From Nitrososphaerota archaeon (GTDB taxonomy: Archaea; Thermoproteota; Nitrososphaeria; Nitrososphaerales; Gagatemarchaeaceae), in assembly GCA_029785825.1 (NCBI GenBank), contig JAFLYY010000002.1, forward strand, positions 1 to 64,000: DNA of 64,000 nt. The letters run 5' to 3'. The translations under genes were made by a program, and so were the position numbers. Positions 42,794-50,731 of the stretch are shown piece after piece (position 1 is the first letter of the stretch; every line of letters begins with the position of its first letter). Under the pieces are notes generated by a model. The model saw nothing but the letters and a program-made list of their open reading frames with translations. It ran no database searches and had not been told where the DNA came from.

Positions 42794-43539
42794 CTAACCT
42801 AGTTGATGAGACAGAAGTCAGAGAGTTCATAAGACGCTTACCAGAGATTACAGTTTCTCCTCCATCTGTACACATCATTATGATGGCGGTCAGGTCGAGG
42901 TTGGCCAAACAGATCACAGGCATCAAACTCAAGGACCTTGTGATGGAAAGAACCATTATCAGACCTGTCTCAAACTGGCGACTTGTATACTTCAACGCTG
43001 TATACAATCTAGCCGTTCTGAAGCAAAATGGCCGCTACGAAGAGCGTGATGTGACAGTCGCCCCAGAGGCATTTGCCCTACTAGCTACCCTTTCTCCACG
43101 GCGTGTGACGAACGCAGTTGCTGAACTTGTGCGAGAAAACGTCGCATATGCGTTTCAGAACACAACCGTCGGTATGTATGAATTAAGCAAGCAGAACGCA
43201 CGATTCTTCAGTCTACTCCATCAGAATCCCATTGGTGGGCTTCACTTGGTAACTGTTGATGTGGATGATGCCAGTTATTTCCAGCAATCCAAGGATCTGA
43301 CATCAACGTTGCCGAGATTCATGACAACAAAGACGTCCCGCGGATATCACATCGTTCTGAACCTGTCCAAAGCAGAGGATGCTCAGGCGTTTTACGACCA
43401 AAGGGGATCTCAGGGCATCATATTCAAGCTAAAATCATTACCTGGCGTCGAGATAAAGAAAGATTCGTCAGAACCGATACCAGGAACACAATATGCTAGT
43501 CCAACCGATCCCAAGAACATCGTACGAATAGTGGAGTGA
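42781..43539 (+). CDS. Primase-like (AEP) protein, tentative
   Basis: The 252-residue product has in its second half LHLVTVDVDDAS (an hhhDhD metal motif) followed 35 residues later by TKTSRGYHIVLN (an sxH-type motif), the pair that marks archaeo-eukaryotic primases and polymerases. The first half is helical. It lacks the full length of known primases, so a degenerate or mini-AEP is possible. ATG 42781 is preferred over the longer frame from 42640, which overlaps the zinc-finger gene. Confidence 0.45.
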   Translation: MEQVANLVDETEVREFIRRLPEITVSPPSVHIIMMAVRSRLAKQITGIKLKDLVMERTIIRPVSNWRLVYFNAVYNLAVLKQNGRYEERDVTVAPEAFALLATLSPRRVTNAVAELVRENVAYAFQNTTVGMYELSKQNARFFSLLHQNPIGGLHLVTVDVDDASYFQQSKDLTSTLPRFMTTKTSRGYHIVLNLSKAEDAQAFYDQRGSQGIIFKLKSLPGVEIKKDSSEPIPGTQYASPTDPKNIVRIVE

Positions 43540-43545
43540 GAAGAG

Positions 43546-44190
43546 TTGAGTAGAAGAATAAAGTTTACGTTGATTAAATTAGGGCTGTATACAGTGTTGG
43601 CACTACCTGTACTTGTGATCACCTTATCGTGGCCTGACACATTGGTAAATTTAGCAATCGAGTTTGGCTATTACACACTCATTTACGCACTCATTGCGGT
43701 TGTAATTAACAGGTATGCCAAAACCCCGCAATCAGGAAATTACGACATGGCAAAACTTGGCTACAACAAGACCACGCGTAACCACATAGAACGCCTCGCC
43801 AAGGAATCTAGAGATGACCTGGAAAGCATCAGGAGTCTGCGTGCGAGGCTTGAAGATGGGGCCATCACTGACAGCAAGAAAGAAGAGATTGTGAAAGCCA
43901 TAGCCACCAGAGCAATCGACATGCTCGATGCCAGCATGGACTGGTTAGATCATCTCGGGTACAGCAACATGGAAGCGCTTGACACAGAGCTCGATGATCT
44001 CGTCAACGAGTCTGAGCACGTGACGCAGGACGTCATGGCATACTGGCTCTACAACAAGCTGAGAGTGTTTGCAGCAAGAGTGGACACCACCATTGCAGAC
44101 GTTCTTAGCGGCAAGTTGGGAAAACCAGTTTCAGGAACCGTGGTCAGGTACTTGCTTGACGAAATAGACGAAGTACACTACCACGCATAA
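43546..44190 (+). CDS. Membrane-anchored helical protein (214 aa)
   Basis: The TTG start follows GAGAAGAG. Two membrane segments (about residues 8-28 and 38-58) precede a long helical cytoplasmic domain (RLAKESRDDLESIRSLRARL). It could tether a replication or partition complex to the membrane. Not recognised. Confidence 0.55.
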   Translation: MSRRIKFTLIKLGLYTVLALPVLVITLSWPDTLVNLAIEFGYYTLIYALIAVVINRYAKTPQSGNYDMAKLGYNKTTRNHIERLAKESRDDLESIRSLRARLEDGAITDSKKEEIVKAIATRAIDMLDASMDWLDHLGYSNMEALDTELDDLVNESEHVTQDVMAYWLYNKLRVFAARVDTTIADVLSGKLGKPVSGTVVRYLLDEIDEVHYHA

Positions 44191-44274
44191 CGCTGTAGCT
44201 ACAAGATCTGTCGGCACGTTGTAGCCGAGTGACTCCCGAGTCTCGCATCATATTCTGGGTAAGTGGTACAGAAA

Positions 44275-44424
44275 ATGCAAGAAGAGCTAGAGAACATTCT
44301 ACAAGGATGTCTGAATTGCAGCCTCGGCAACGATATGTTCTGCAGCGACAGTTGCCAGGCATCGTACGAGGACATGATAGAGGTTGGGGACGTAGTAGGA
44401 TGGCCAGGGTTGATCCCTAATTGA
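44275..44424 (+). CDS. Small zinc-finger protein (49 aa)
   Basis: ATG 44275 opens a frame with CLNCSLGNDMFCSDSCQASY, a C2C2 finger of the kind seen in MYM/TRASH-like domains. Its stop overlaps the next start (TTGA). It probably binds zinc and nucleic acid or protein. Confidence 0.55.
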   Translation: MQEELENILQGCLNCSLGNDMFCSDSCQASYEDMIEVGDVVGWPGLIPN

Positions 44425-44753
44425 GCCTAACCGAATCCATCTATGCCCCAAGCCTCGTCGATATCGGAAAAACCGGTTCACCTAACAGCCTGTGGCACGT
44501 CGGATGGGGCAATGGAACGGCTCTTTGTGGGGTTGTGATGAACGGTGGAGAGCCTGAGGATGATTTTGACAGCAGGAAAACATCTTCCACCCGAAGCATA
44601 ATGGTGCAAGAGCTCCTCAACAGTGAGAGTCTTTTCCCATTGAGCCTAAGGGATAACCTAGACCCTCTGTGCGCCAGGCTGCTGAGGCAGCGAGTGAAAG
44701 AAGTGCCAAGAGTTGACATGAAACATGGACAATATCGTGGAATCTACTGTTGA
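44421..44753 (+). CDS. Unknown protein (110 aa)
   Basis: The TTG start overlaps the previous stop. The product has WHVGWGNGTALCGVVMNGGE and a helical C-terminal half. It overlaps the next gene by 29 nt. Not recognised. Confidence 0.5.
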   Translation: MSLTESIYAPSLVDIGKTGSPNSLWHVGWGNGTALCGVVMNGGEPEDDFDSRKTSSTRSIMVQELLNSESLFPLSLRDNLDPLCARLLRQRVKEVPRVDMKHGQYRGIYC

Positions 44754-44988
44754 TAACAAGCGGGCTGCTAACTTCATCACTAAGCTTGGTCAGCTAGAAG
44801 TTTCCCTGACTGAGACCCCTTGGTACAGGCTACGGAAGCGAAAAGCACTCCAGGACCAGATCAACCATCTAGTGTGGAACCTGTTCCTGTGGTCCGTGTC
44901 ATACAAGAAGGCCGCATTAGCAAACGACGAGCTGGTAGCTGCCTCCGAAAAGTCAGAGGGGTCCACTGTTGCCCCGGAAGATAACTGA
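44725..44988 (+). CDS. Small helical protein (87 aa)
   Basis: The product is helical and basic in the middle (RLRKRKALQDQINHLVWNLF). It overlaps both neighbours. No motif is recognised. Confidence 0.5.
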   Translation: MDNIVESTVDNKRAANFITKLGQLEVSLTETPWYRLRKRKALQDQINHLVWNLFLWSVSYKKAALANDELVAASEKSEGSTVAPEDN

Positions 44989-45136
44989 AGCCGTTTGCGT
45001 CTGCCGCGGCGCAGCAACCATCGATATCAGAGGGGCGGGCCTGTACTTCGTCATTTGCAACAAGTGCAGAACTATCCCATGCAAGTGTGGGCGGCAGACG
45101 ACGCTGCTTGACTGGACAGGAGACGAAAGCAATTGA
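44969..45136 (+). CDS. Small zinc-ribbon protein (55 aa)
   Basis: A TTG start overlapping the previous gene opens a frame with VCVCRG, CNKCRTIPCKCG and further polar residues. Five or six cysteines suit a zinc ribbon. Its stop TGA shares a base with the ATG of the nuclease gene, so the pair is coupled. Confidence 0.5.
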   Translation: MPRKITEAVCVCRGAATIDIRGAGLYFVICNKCRTIPCKCGRQTTLLDWTGDESN

Positions 45137-46296
45137 TGAAAGAAAACCAATACCAAGATGTAGAAGTCAAAGGGCTGGCTAACACAGTCGCAGAGCAAGA
45201 CACCGAAGCAAAATCCATACCACTGACTACTTCATGCGTAGCATGCAAGCGGTATGACAGGGGGTACAAGGATTGTGTCTCATATTCATGGCTTTTCGGT
45301 GGAAAAAGCAGGAACAAGGACTTCGTAGACAGGTTTGTGTTCCATAAATCTGTCATCGAGACTCCGGCTATGAAAGCTGGCACGGAAGCGCACAAGACTC
45401 TCGCGGCAAGCCGCAGGGTAATTAGCGACTTGAACAAGGTCATCGCATCAATTGTTAGCATGAGACGAACAGCATGGAGCGCTGGGCTCATATGCACAAC
45501 GAGCCGAGGTTTCAGAGGAAGCCCGGACACAGTAGTCTCGCAGCTAACAGAAACTAACGACGGTTACCTTCTCGAGCATTACATCATCGAGGACAAGACC
45601 TATCCAAAGAGCGACTTCAGTTATCTTCCACAGGTATGGGGAGAAGCAGAAACACTTACTGACCCCAACTTCCTGTTCCACGTAAGCACTGAAACGCTTG
45701 CTGACAGGTTGGAAGGTCCCTCTGTGGTGTTCTATGAACTCCTTGGGCGGCTCTTGCAACTCGCCGAGACCGGCAAGACGCTTCATGTGAAAGTCTACAC
45801 GGTCCTTAACTTCTACGGAAACAAGGACGGTGAACCCAAGGACAACTACGCATGGCTTGTCAATGGAGAGCCAAAACCAGCAGATGGCTCAATAAGGTCA
45901 CCGGAGCTGTGGAGCGAGGACTTCAGAGTACTCGACCATGAGAAGTCACTGATCCCTCTAAGGCAGAAAAACTCCAGAATCAAGGCTATGAAGGATGTCA
46001 CCTACAATAGTGCCGCTCGGCAACTGAGGTTTACGACAAGGCCGCGGGTAGGCATCAATGTTGTAGAAACCTTTCCAACAGAGGGTAACGGCGTAATGGG
46101 ACTGTACTCTCCGAAGACAGACGACGACAAGCAGGAAGAAAAGAAGCGGATGCGCGCCATCAAGTACGTGATGGCGGACCTGGCAAACTTTGCCAAGGTA
46201 ACTGACGCCGAAAGAAAACTGAATGCCACCCAAGGGCCCGAGCTCATAGCGGCGGCAAAGATTGGACAGCAGCATGTAGCTGCTGGCAACAATTGA
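45136..46296 (+). CDS. Cas4/RecB-like PD-(D/E)XK nuclease
   Basis: The 386-residue product has GTEAHK near residue 75 (the RecB/Cas4 His), RGSPDTV near 127, YIIEDKTY near 148 and LPQVWGEAE near 162. These make the H, D, E-x-K and Q of the RecB-family nuclease core. The remaining 200 residues are specific to this protein. Such enzymes resect DNA ends in recombination or viral replication. No Fe-S cysteine set like that of Cas4 is obvious. Not next to any CRISPR array. Confidence 0.65.
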   Translation: MKENQYQDVEVKGLANTVAEQDTEAKSIPLTTSCVACKRYDRGYKDCVSYSWLFGGKSRNKDFVDRFVFHKSVIETPAMKAGTEAHKTLAASRRVISDLNKVIASIVSMRRTAWSAGLICTTSRGFRGSPDTVVSQLTETNDGYLLEHYIIEDKTYPKSDFSYLPQVWGEAETLTDPNFLFHVSTETLADRLEGPSVVFYELLGRLLQLAETGKTLHVKVYTVLNFYGNKDGEPKDNYAWLVNGEPKPADGSIRSPELWSEDFRVLDHEKSLIPLRQKNSRIKAMKDVTYNSAARQLRFTTRPRVGINVVETFPTEGNGVMGLYSPKTDDDKQEEKKRMRAIKYVMADLANFAKVTDAERKLNATQGPELIAAAKIGQQHVAAGNN

Positions 46297-46332
46297 TACC
46301 AAAAGGTGAAATAAAAATTGGTGTACAAGGGA

Positions 46333-47211
46333 ATGAACGCAAAGACGAAGAATAACGGTGCAGGTATCAGCATAAAGCAGGGCTGGAACCTGGATTGGCA
46401 GGGTAAGGCATTGTTCGACACTGACAACCTGCTGGCAGGCATACTGGCTGCACCAAAGAGCAAGTGGGTAAAGGACAACTTTTTCCCCAAGGTCCGTGAT
46501 GCACTTGACAATGGCAGTAAGCTTGTCATTGCAAGCGTTGATACAGAAGCTCTAGGACTGGGAGACCCACGGTTCCCCCAGGACAAGGTGCTACTGGTTG
46601 GTGGTATACAGAAGCTCGTGATCCAAGGCAACGACTTCTACATAGACAAGCCTTGGCAGCCAATGGTCGACTTAAAGGATGTCGACTCAGTAGATGTCGC
46701 GAAGAAGATTCACGACCGCGTTCAAGGGGCAGATGTTATGGTAGCCCACTACGCGCAGTATGACATAGGCGTGCTGAAGCTGTATGAACCGGCAATAAGG
46801 GAGAGATATGGCGACTTCCAACCACTTCCTGATGTCACCATCGACATCATGTCCCCAGTCAGGTCGTTCAACGTCTCCGCAAGCCAGGCACACATAATTA
46901 ACCACTTCAACCTTGGCGCCCAGAAGGCCAGCGTCAACATCCACATCTGGCAGGATGCGGTCGTAGGCTGGTTCAACGGAATGTCCTTGGCAGATCGCAA
47001 GGCTGCGCTGCTTGAGATCCGTGACACCAGGAACAAGGGATGCCTTGCTGAGAATATCGCCGAGCTGGCGTTCGAAAGCCGCGAAATGGTCTGGATGAAC
47101 AAGGTCAAGATCAAGGAGACCTATCCTAACAAGAACGCCATCCGGGACATCCTGGGTAGCAAGTTTGGCAAGACGCATGCCAAGCCGATGAAGTCCTTCG
47201 CAGGAAAGTAA
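46333..47211 (+). CDS. RNase H-fold DEDD-type exonuclease
   Basis: The 292-residue product has motif I VIASVDTEALGLGDP near residue 62 (D-x-E) and motif II MVAHYAQYDIGVLKL near 138, followed by PDVTIDIMSP. A later Asp-containing helix (NKGCLAENIAELAF) could supply the final acid. This is the layout of 3'-5' exonucleases related to DnaQ/YprB. It is a second exonuclease 5 kb from the DnaQ-like one. The frame is open from TTG 46318; ATG 46333 is preferred. Confidence 0.65.
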   Translation: MNAKTKNNGAGISIKQGWNLDWQGKALFDTDNLLAGILAAPKSKWVKDNFFPKVRDALDNGSKLVIASVDTEALGLGDPRFPQDKVLLVGGIQKLVIQGNDFYIDKPWQPMVDLKDVDSVDVAKKIHDRVQGADVMVAHYAQYDIGVLKLYEPAIRERYGDFQPLPDVTIDIMSPVRSFNVSASQAHIINHFNLGAQKASVNIHIWQDAVVGWFNGMSLADRKAALLEIRDTRNKGCLAENIAELAFESREMVWMNKVKIKETYPNKNAIRDILGSKFGKTHAKPMKSFAGK

Positions 47212-47227
47212 GCGTCAGCACCAGCGT

Positions 47228-47265
47228 TAGAACGGGGGCATAGCAAATTGCTAGCCTCCGTTCTA
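47228..47265 (+). terminator. Hairpin after the exonuclease gene
   Basis: TAGAACGG pairs with CCGTTCTA around an inner TAGCAA/TTGCTA, in a 95-nt gap. No T-run follows, so it is a 3' end or processing structure. Confidence 0.45.
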
Positions 47266-47305
47266 GTAACAGGTCTGATTCAGAAGAATCGAAAGGTGCA
47301 AGAGC

Positions 47306-47548
47306 ATGAAGAGTAAAACATACTACGTTGCCGTAATACTCTGGCAGGGCTGTATAGACAGCGTGAAGTTGTGCTCAACAAAGGCTGAAGCACATGCATT
47401 CTTCAAGACCAAGACTGGTATCAACTACGCCGAAGCCACCGCACACACAGGCGACGGTAGGTACAACTATGAGAACTGGATAGGTTCTGATATCTTTACC
47501 CTGAAAGCTGGGAACCACCAAAGCGGCAATGCCCCGGGGCGCGGTTGA
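47306..47548 (+). CDS. Small unknown protein (80 aa)
   Basis: ATG 47306 follows GAAAGGTGCAAGAGC. The product (YVAVILWQGCIDSVKLCSTK) is a small alpha/beta protein like others seen on phages. Not recognised. Confidence 0.5.
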   Translation: MKSKTYYVAVILWQGCIDSVKLCSTKAEAHAFFKTKTGINYAEATAHTGDGRYNYENWIGSDIFTLKAGNHQSGNAPGRG

Positions 47549-47552
47549 GACA

Positions 47553-47747
47553 ATGATCACCAAGGATATGACCGTAAGACCAAAACCCGGAGCACGAAAG
47601 CCTAGTCTAGAGCAGGCGCCCAAGCGGACCGTCATCAAAACCAACTCATGCGGTTGCACCTATGAGAGAGATGCCAATGGCAATGACTATCGGAACTTCC
47701 GTGGGTGCCGACGTAATCACGGGCGTGCAGTACCAATAAGGGTGTAA
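47553..47747 (+). CDS. Small basic protein (64 aa)
   Basis: ATG 47553 is 4 nt after the previous stop. The product is basic with CGCTYERD and one further Cys, perhaps a partial zinc site. Not recognised. Confidence 0.45.
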   Translation: MITKDMTVRPKPGARKPSLEQAPKRTVIKTNSCGCTYERDANGNDYRNFRGCRRNHGRAVPIRV

Positions 47748-47749
47748 TA

Positions 47750-47956
47750 ATGAGCGCCAATACAAAGCTGGTAAGGCCACTCACAAGACAGCTCAACGAA
47801 GCAATACGACGTCACGATATCAAAGCAGCCAAGAAGCTGATTGCTGACCACCCCTTCGAAGCCCTCTCGGCGTCGAGGTTCGTTCGGCTCGAGTACCAGG
47901 ACCTCGTTAAGAAGTGGGCCGCCGACGCAGTAGACAAGGAGGAAGAGAAAGAGTGA
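47750..47956 (+). CDS. Small charged protein (68 aa)
   Basis: ATG 47750 lies 2 nt after the previous stop. The product is helical (RQLNEAIRRHDIKAAKKLIA) and ends acidic. Not recognised. Confidence 0.5.
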   Translation: MSANTKLVRPLTRQLNEAIRRHDIKAAKKLIADHPFEALSASRFVRLEYQDLVKKWAADAVDKEEEKE

Positions 47957-47987
47957 TGAGGATATTTGGAAAGAAGGCAGACCAGAA

Positions 47988-48605
47988 ATGAACCCATCGC
48001 TAGCAGACAAACTGGAGGCGCTGACGAAGAAGAGAGCCATCCATCCGCAAGAAGCACACGCTCTATACGAGTTTGACAAGCGGGTTAGAAACGACCAGTT
48101 TCTACCGGGCTCGGCCAAGCTCCAGGAACTGTACGAGGAGACAACGCTGTCCATCGCAGGGCACAACGAGTTCACTTCGTTAATAGCGGAGTACCAAGCT
48201 GCAGAGAAGAAGGAGAAGACACTGACGCCGGCGCAACGAGAAGGCATCAGAGTTCAATGGCTGAGGAATGCTATAGAGGCCGAAGCTTGTGCATTCGCTG
48301 CTAGGGTCCGTGGTTTCGCAACCAACGAAGATGAATTGGCGCATAGGCCAGTGTTCGATGCCAGCAAGTTGACCAAGCTAGTCAACGACACCGAGGTACC
48401 ACAGTCATACAAGGCCAACCTTATCCTGGCCATAGAATCCCTCCAGAAGAAAGCAGATGCCTACGACGACAATATGGCAGCTGCACAGCACGTCTGGGCC
48501 AGCGGGTTCGGCGGACTGGAGGGAAAGGCGCTAGAGAAGGAGATGAGGGAATTCTATGAGATGGTCACAGGGCTCAGAAACTGCAACTTGGGCCCTGACT
48601 TCTAG
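47988..48605 (+). CDS. Helical protein (205 aa)
   Basis: The product is charged and helical throughout (LTKKRAIHPQEAHALYEFDK). No motif is recognised. It belongs to the same dense operon. Confidence 0.5.
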   Translation: MNPSLADKLEALTKKRAIHPQEAHALYEFDKRVRNDQFLPGSAKLQELYEETTLSIAGHNEFTSLIAEYQAAEKKEKTLTPAQREGIRVQWLRNAIEAEACAFAARVRGFATNEDELAHRPVFDASKLTKLVNDTEVPQSYKANLILAIESLQKKADAYDDNMAAAQHVWASGFGGLEGKALEKEMREFYEMVTGLRNCNLGPDF

Positions 48606-48617
48606 GCAGGGTGTATC

Positions 48618-48902
48618 TTGCAAAGCATATCGTTGAAGAGCGCGCTAAGGCAGACTCTCCTGAGGACCATAGACGGGGCAACACCCGTGTATACTGCCAT
48701 GATGTTGGTCCTCGCTCTCTACACATACTTCTACAGCCATAACATACTCTGGAGCCAATTCGACGTGCTGGGTGCTTGCGCAGTATTCGTGTTCGTGTGG
48801 ACTTGGGTGTACTACCATTCCAGGAGATGTACGAAGATCCACAGACTCCTTACTGACGATGAGATACGCACACGCGAGTTGAGAGGTGAAAGAACATGGT
48901 GA
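48618..48902 (+). CDS. Small membrane protein (94 aa)
   Basis: A TTG-started frame with two membrane segments (AMMLVLALYTYFYSHNILWS and LGACAVFVFVWTWVYYHSRR) and a charged tail. It overlaps the next gene by 7 nt. Not recognised. Confidence 0.55.
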   Translation: MQSISLKSALRQTLLRTIDGATPVYTAMMLVLALYTYFYSHNILWSQFDVLGACAVFVFVWTWVYYHSRRCTKIHRLLTDDEIRTRELRGERTW

Positions 48903-49603
48903 GAACACTAGACGTCAGTAAGACGACAATCCTCATTCTCAACGACCAGGGCAAGGTAGAGCCGCTTCCCAGGATGCCGTACACATACACGAAGTATGTG
49001 GTCATGGGGGGCGCCCAAGTCGACTATAGTGCTTCCAACGGCCAGTGGAATGTAACTGTCAAAGAGGTCAGTTCCAAGAAATTCAGTGTAACAATGGACG
49101 GCAAGGAACAGGACATCAGTGACGTCAACGCCGTCTGTGAAGCTATCAATGCCCACAAGGACACAGGGAAGATAGAGCCATTAGTGGGACTCTGGAGGAA
49201 GCACTTCATCCAGCATTTCCTCGACTTCAAGTTCACGTCAGACACCCAGGCCAACGATGGGGACCCAGTAGGCCGCGAAAGGTTGGACCTCAGCAGGCAA
49301 GGGGTCTTTGTAATTCCCAAGACTGTCACAACATGGATCGACTCTTGGATGACCTATCATGACGGTGCAAGGGTCGCCAAGGTCATATTCAAGAAGGACA
49401 AGAAAGACAACCACAACTACCAAGTATTCATAAACGGGAACGACGAAGCCGTTTGCCTCACAGGCCGTGATGAGTGTAAGCAGCCATGGCTGCACTTCTT
49501 GCCGCCGTCTTACGCCAACAAGCCAATCCGCGAGTGCGAGTTCTGGCTGTTTGGGGTAGATACAGACCAAGAGGATGCAACGGTAGAGCAAGAATTCCAA
49601 TGA
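48896..49603 (+). CDS. Unknown protein (235 aa)
   Basis: The product is rich in beta-like segments (QWNVTVKEVSSKKFSVTMDG) with a Trp-rich C-terminal half. ATG 48896 lies within the GTGAAAGAACATGG end of the membrane-protein gene. No motif is recognised. Confidence 0.5.
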   Translation: MVRTLDVSKTTILILNDQGKVEPLPRMPYTYTKYVVMGGAQVDYSASNGQWNVTVKEVSSKKFSVTMDGKEQDISDVNAVCEAINAHKDTGKIEPLVGLWRKHFIQHFLDFKFTSDTQANDGDPVGRERLDLSRQGVFVIPKTVTTWIDSWMTYHDGARVAKVIFKKDKKDNHNYQVFINGNDEAVCLTGRDECKQPWLHFLPPSYANKPIRECEFWLFGVDTDQEDATVEQEFQ

Positions 49604-49667
49604 CGCGTCTTTCACAACACACAAAGCGCCACTCGTGCCATGACAGTACCAATGGAAGGTTTAACCA

Positions 49668-50210
49668 ATGATCCAACTAGAACTTCCGTGTCAATCTGTC
49701 ATGGTACATGGACCGTTGTACCACGGCACCGCCAAGTGTTCAGTAGAAAAGATCCTCGCGGATGGAATTCGCCCTACGTCTCAGACATGGCCTCCGGCGG
49801 TTCTCGGCAAACCCGTTGAGATAGACTGGGGAAAGCATGCATATCTCACGTCATCGCTTGTTGCTGCAAAGTACTGGGCCGAGCGGAAGGCCCGTAGCAT
49901 TGGGAGTACCCCTGCCATAGTCGTCAAGACCGACGCCAGCCTTGCCTTGGTCAAGGACCCATTCGCTCCGCTTGGTTTCTGCACGAGCGTCATAATTCCG
50001 GCTCGTATGATCGCGGGCACCATGGACCCCCACGCCGTAGAAGGGGCGTACAATCCCTCGCTGGAAGACAGCCCAGAAGCAGATGAAGTGATACAAATGG
50101 TAGATGATGAAAATGAAAGTAGTTATCATATTACAAAATCCGTGGGCAAAAGGCTCCCTGAAACAGGGGTACCACCCGTCGACGTGGAAGAAGGAGTTTC
50201 TTACAAGTAG
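49668..50210 (+). CDS. ADP-ribosyltransferase-fold protein, tentative
   Basis: The 180-residue product has LYHGTAKCSVEKILADGIRP followed by HAYLTSSLVAAKYWAERKA. This is the 'HGT...I...GI.P' and 'YLT....A..YA' pattern shared by ART-fold proteins such as the RNA 2'-phosphotransferase Tpt1/KptA and DarT-like toxins. The third catalytic residue is not clear. It could modify nucleic acid or protein, or remove RNA 2'-phosphates. Its 3' end overlaps the next gene by 107 nt, which is unusual here. Confidence 0.5.
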   Translation: MIQLELPCQSVMVHGPLYHGTAKCSVEKILADGIRPTSQTWPPAVLGKPVEIDWGKHAYLTSSLVAAKYWAERKARSIGSTPAIVVKTDASLALVKDPFAPLGFCTSVIIPARMIAGTMDPHAVEGAYNPSLEDSPEADEVIQMVDDENESSYHITKSVGKRLPETGVPPVDVEEGVSYK

Positions 50211-50586
50211 AACGGGCAAGCGCTTAAAGAGAATATTTGGGGACCAAGAGTTCAGCGTAATCAATGCCAACCCGACTCTTACTAACACAACAGACGGTAG
50301 TTGGTTAAAGCCCAAGGCTGGTATCACCGCTAGAATCAACAAGAAGAAACCTGATCTTGTAGTGATATGTGGAAAACTGGCGTTCAATGCAGTTGACACT
50401 GCAAAACTGAGACCGGGAACCAAGACGCATGTAATGAGACACCCTGCTTTCAGGCTCTTCTCAAGAGATATGGAACGCAAGGAAGCCAGGGAGATAGAGG
50501 CCATTCTACAGGTCGCTTCAGCCCGTTTTAAGCCGACTCTGATATCAAAAGGGGTGCAAACAACTGCCCTGCAAGAAATGCGGTAA
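50104..50586 (+). CDS. Uracil-DNA-glycosylase-superfamily-like protein
   Basis: The 160-residue product shows the UDG-fold landmarks: VVIILQNPW near the start (the 'GxxP' strand in altered form), a central NPTLTN, DLVVICGKLAFNAV near residue 88 and RHPAFRLFS near 118 (the 'HPS'-like motif). It may remove damaged bases or be an inactive relative. The reading frame stops at 50586, but a zinc-ribbon frame continues in +1 from a GGGG run at 50551-50554. Confidence 0.5.
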   Translation: MMKMKVVIILQNPWAKGSLKQGYHPSTWKKEFLTSRTGKRLKRIFGDQEFSVINANPTLTNTTDGSWLKPKAGITARINKKKPDLVVICGKLAFNAVDTAKLRPGTKTHVMRHPAFRLFSRDMERKEAREIEAILQVASARFKPTLISKGVQTTALQEMR

Positions 50587-50725
50587 GCCGATAATCGAAA
50601 TATGTTCAGGGTGTAACCGACAGGTATGCGTCTGTGAGGAGCCAATCGGACCACAGCCCCAAAGGCCAAGGCCATACTACATCGGTGATGCGAGAGCAAG
50701 CCGGAAGCTAATCAAAGAGAGTTGA
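50543..50725 (+). pseudogene. Zinc-ribbon frame in +1 after the UDG-like gene
   Basis: This open frame has no ATG, GTG or TTG start. It encodes CKQLPCKKCG, then EICSGCNRQVCVC and a polar tail ending at TGA 50723. Seven cysteines make a real zinc-binding domain likely. It joins the UDG-like frame at AAAAGGGG, so one G fewer, or a +1 frameshift, would make a UDG-zinc fusion. Alternatively CTG 50564 could be the start, since a TTTTAAG box lies at 50526. Confidence 0.4.
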
Positions 50726-50731
50726 GAGACA

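Noticed and set aside
45136-46296. Cas4 of a CRISPR system
   Set aside because: There is no CRISPR array or other cas gene nearby and no obvious Fe-S cysteine set, so only the nuclease superfamily is called.
49851-50699. Minus-strand frame of 282 codons
   Set aside because: It covers the ART-like and UDG-like genes on the opposite strand and has no domain of its own.
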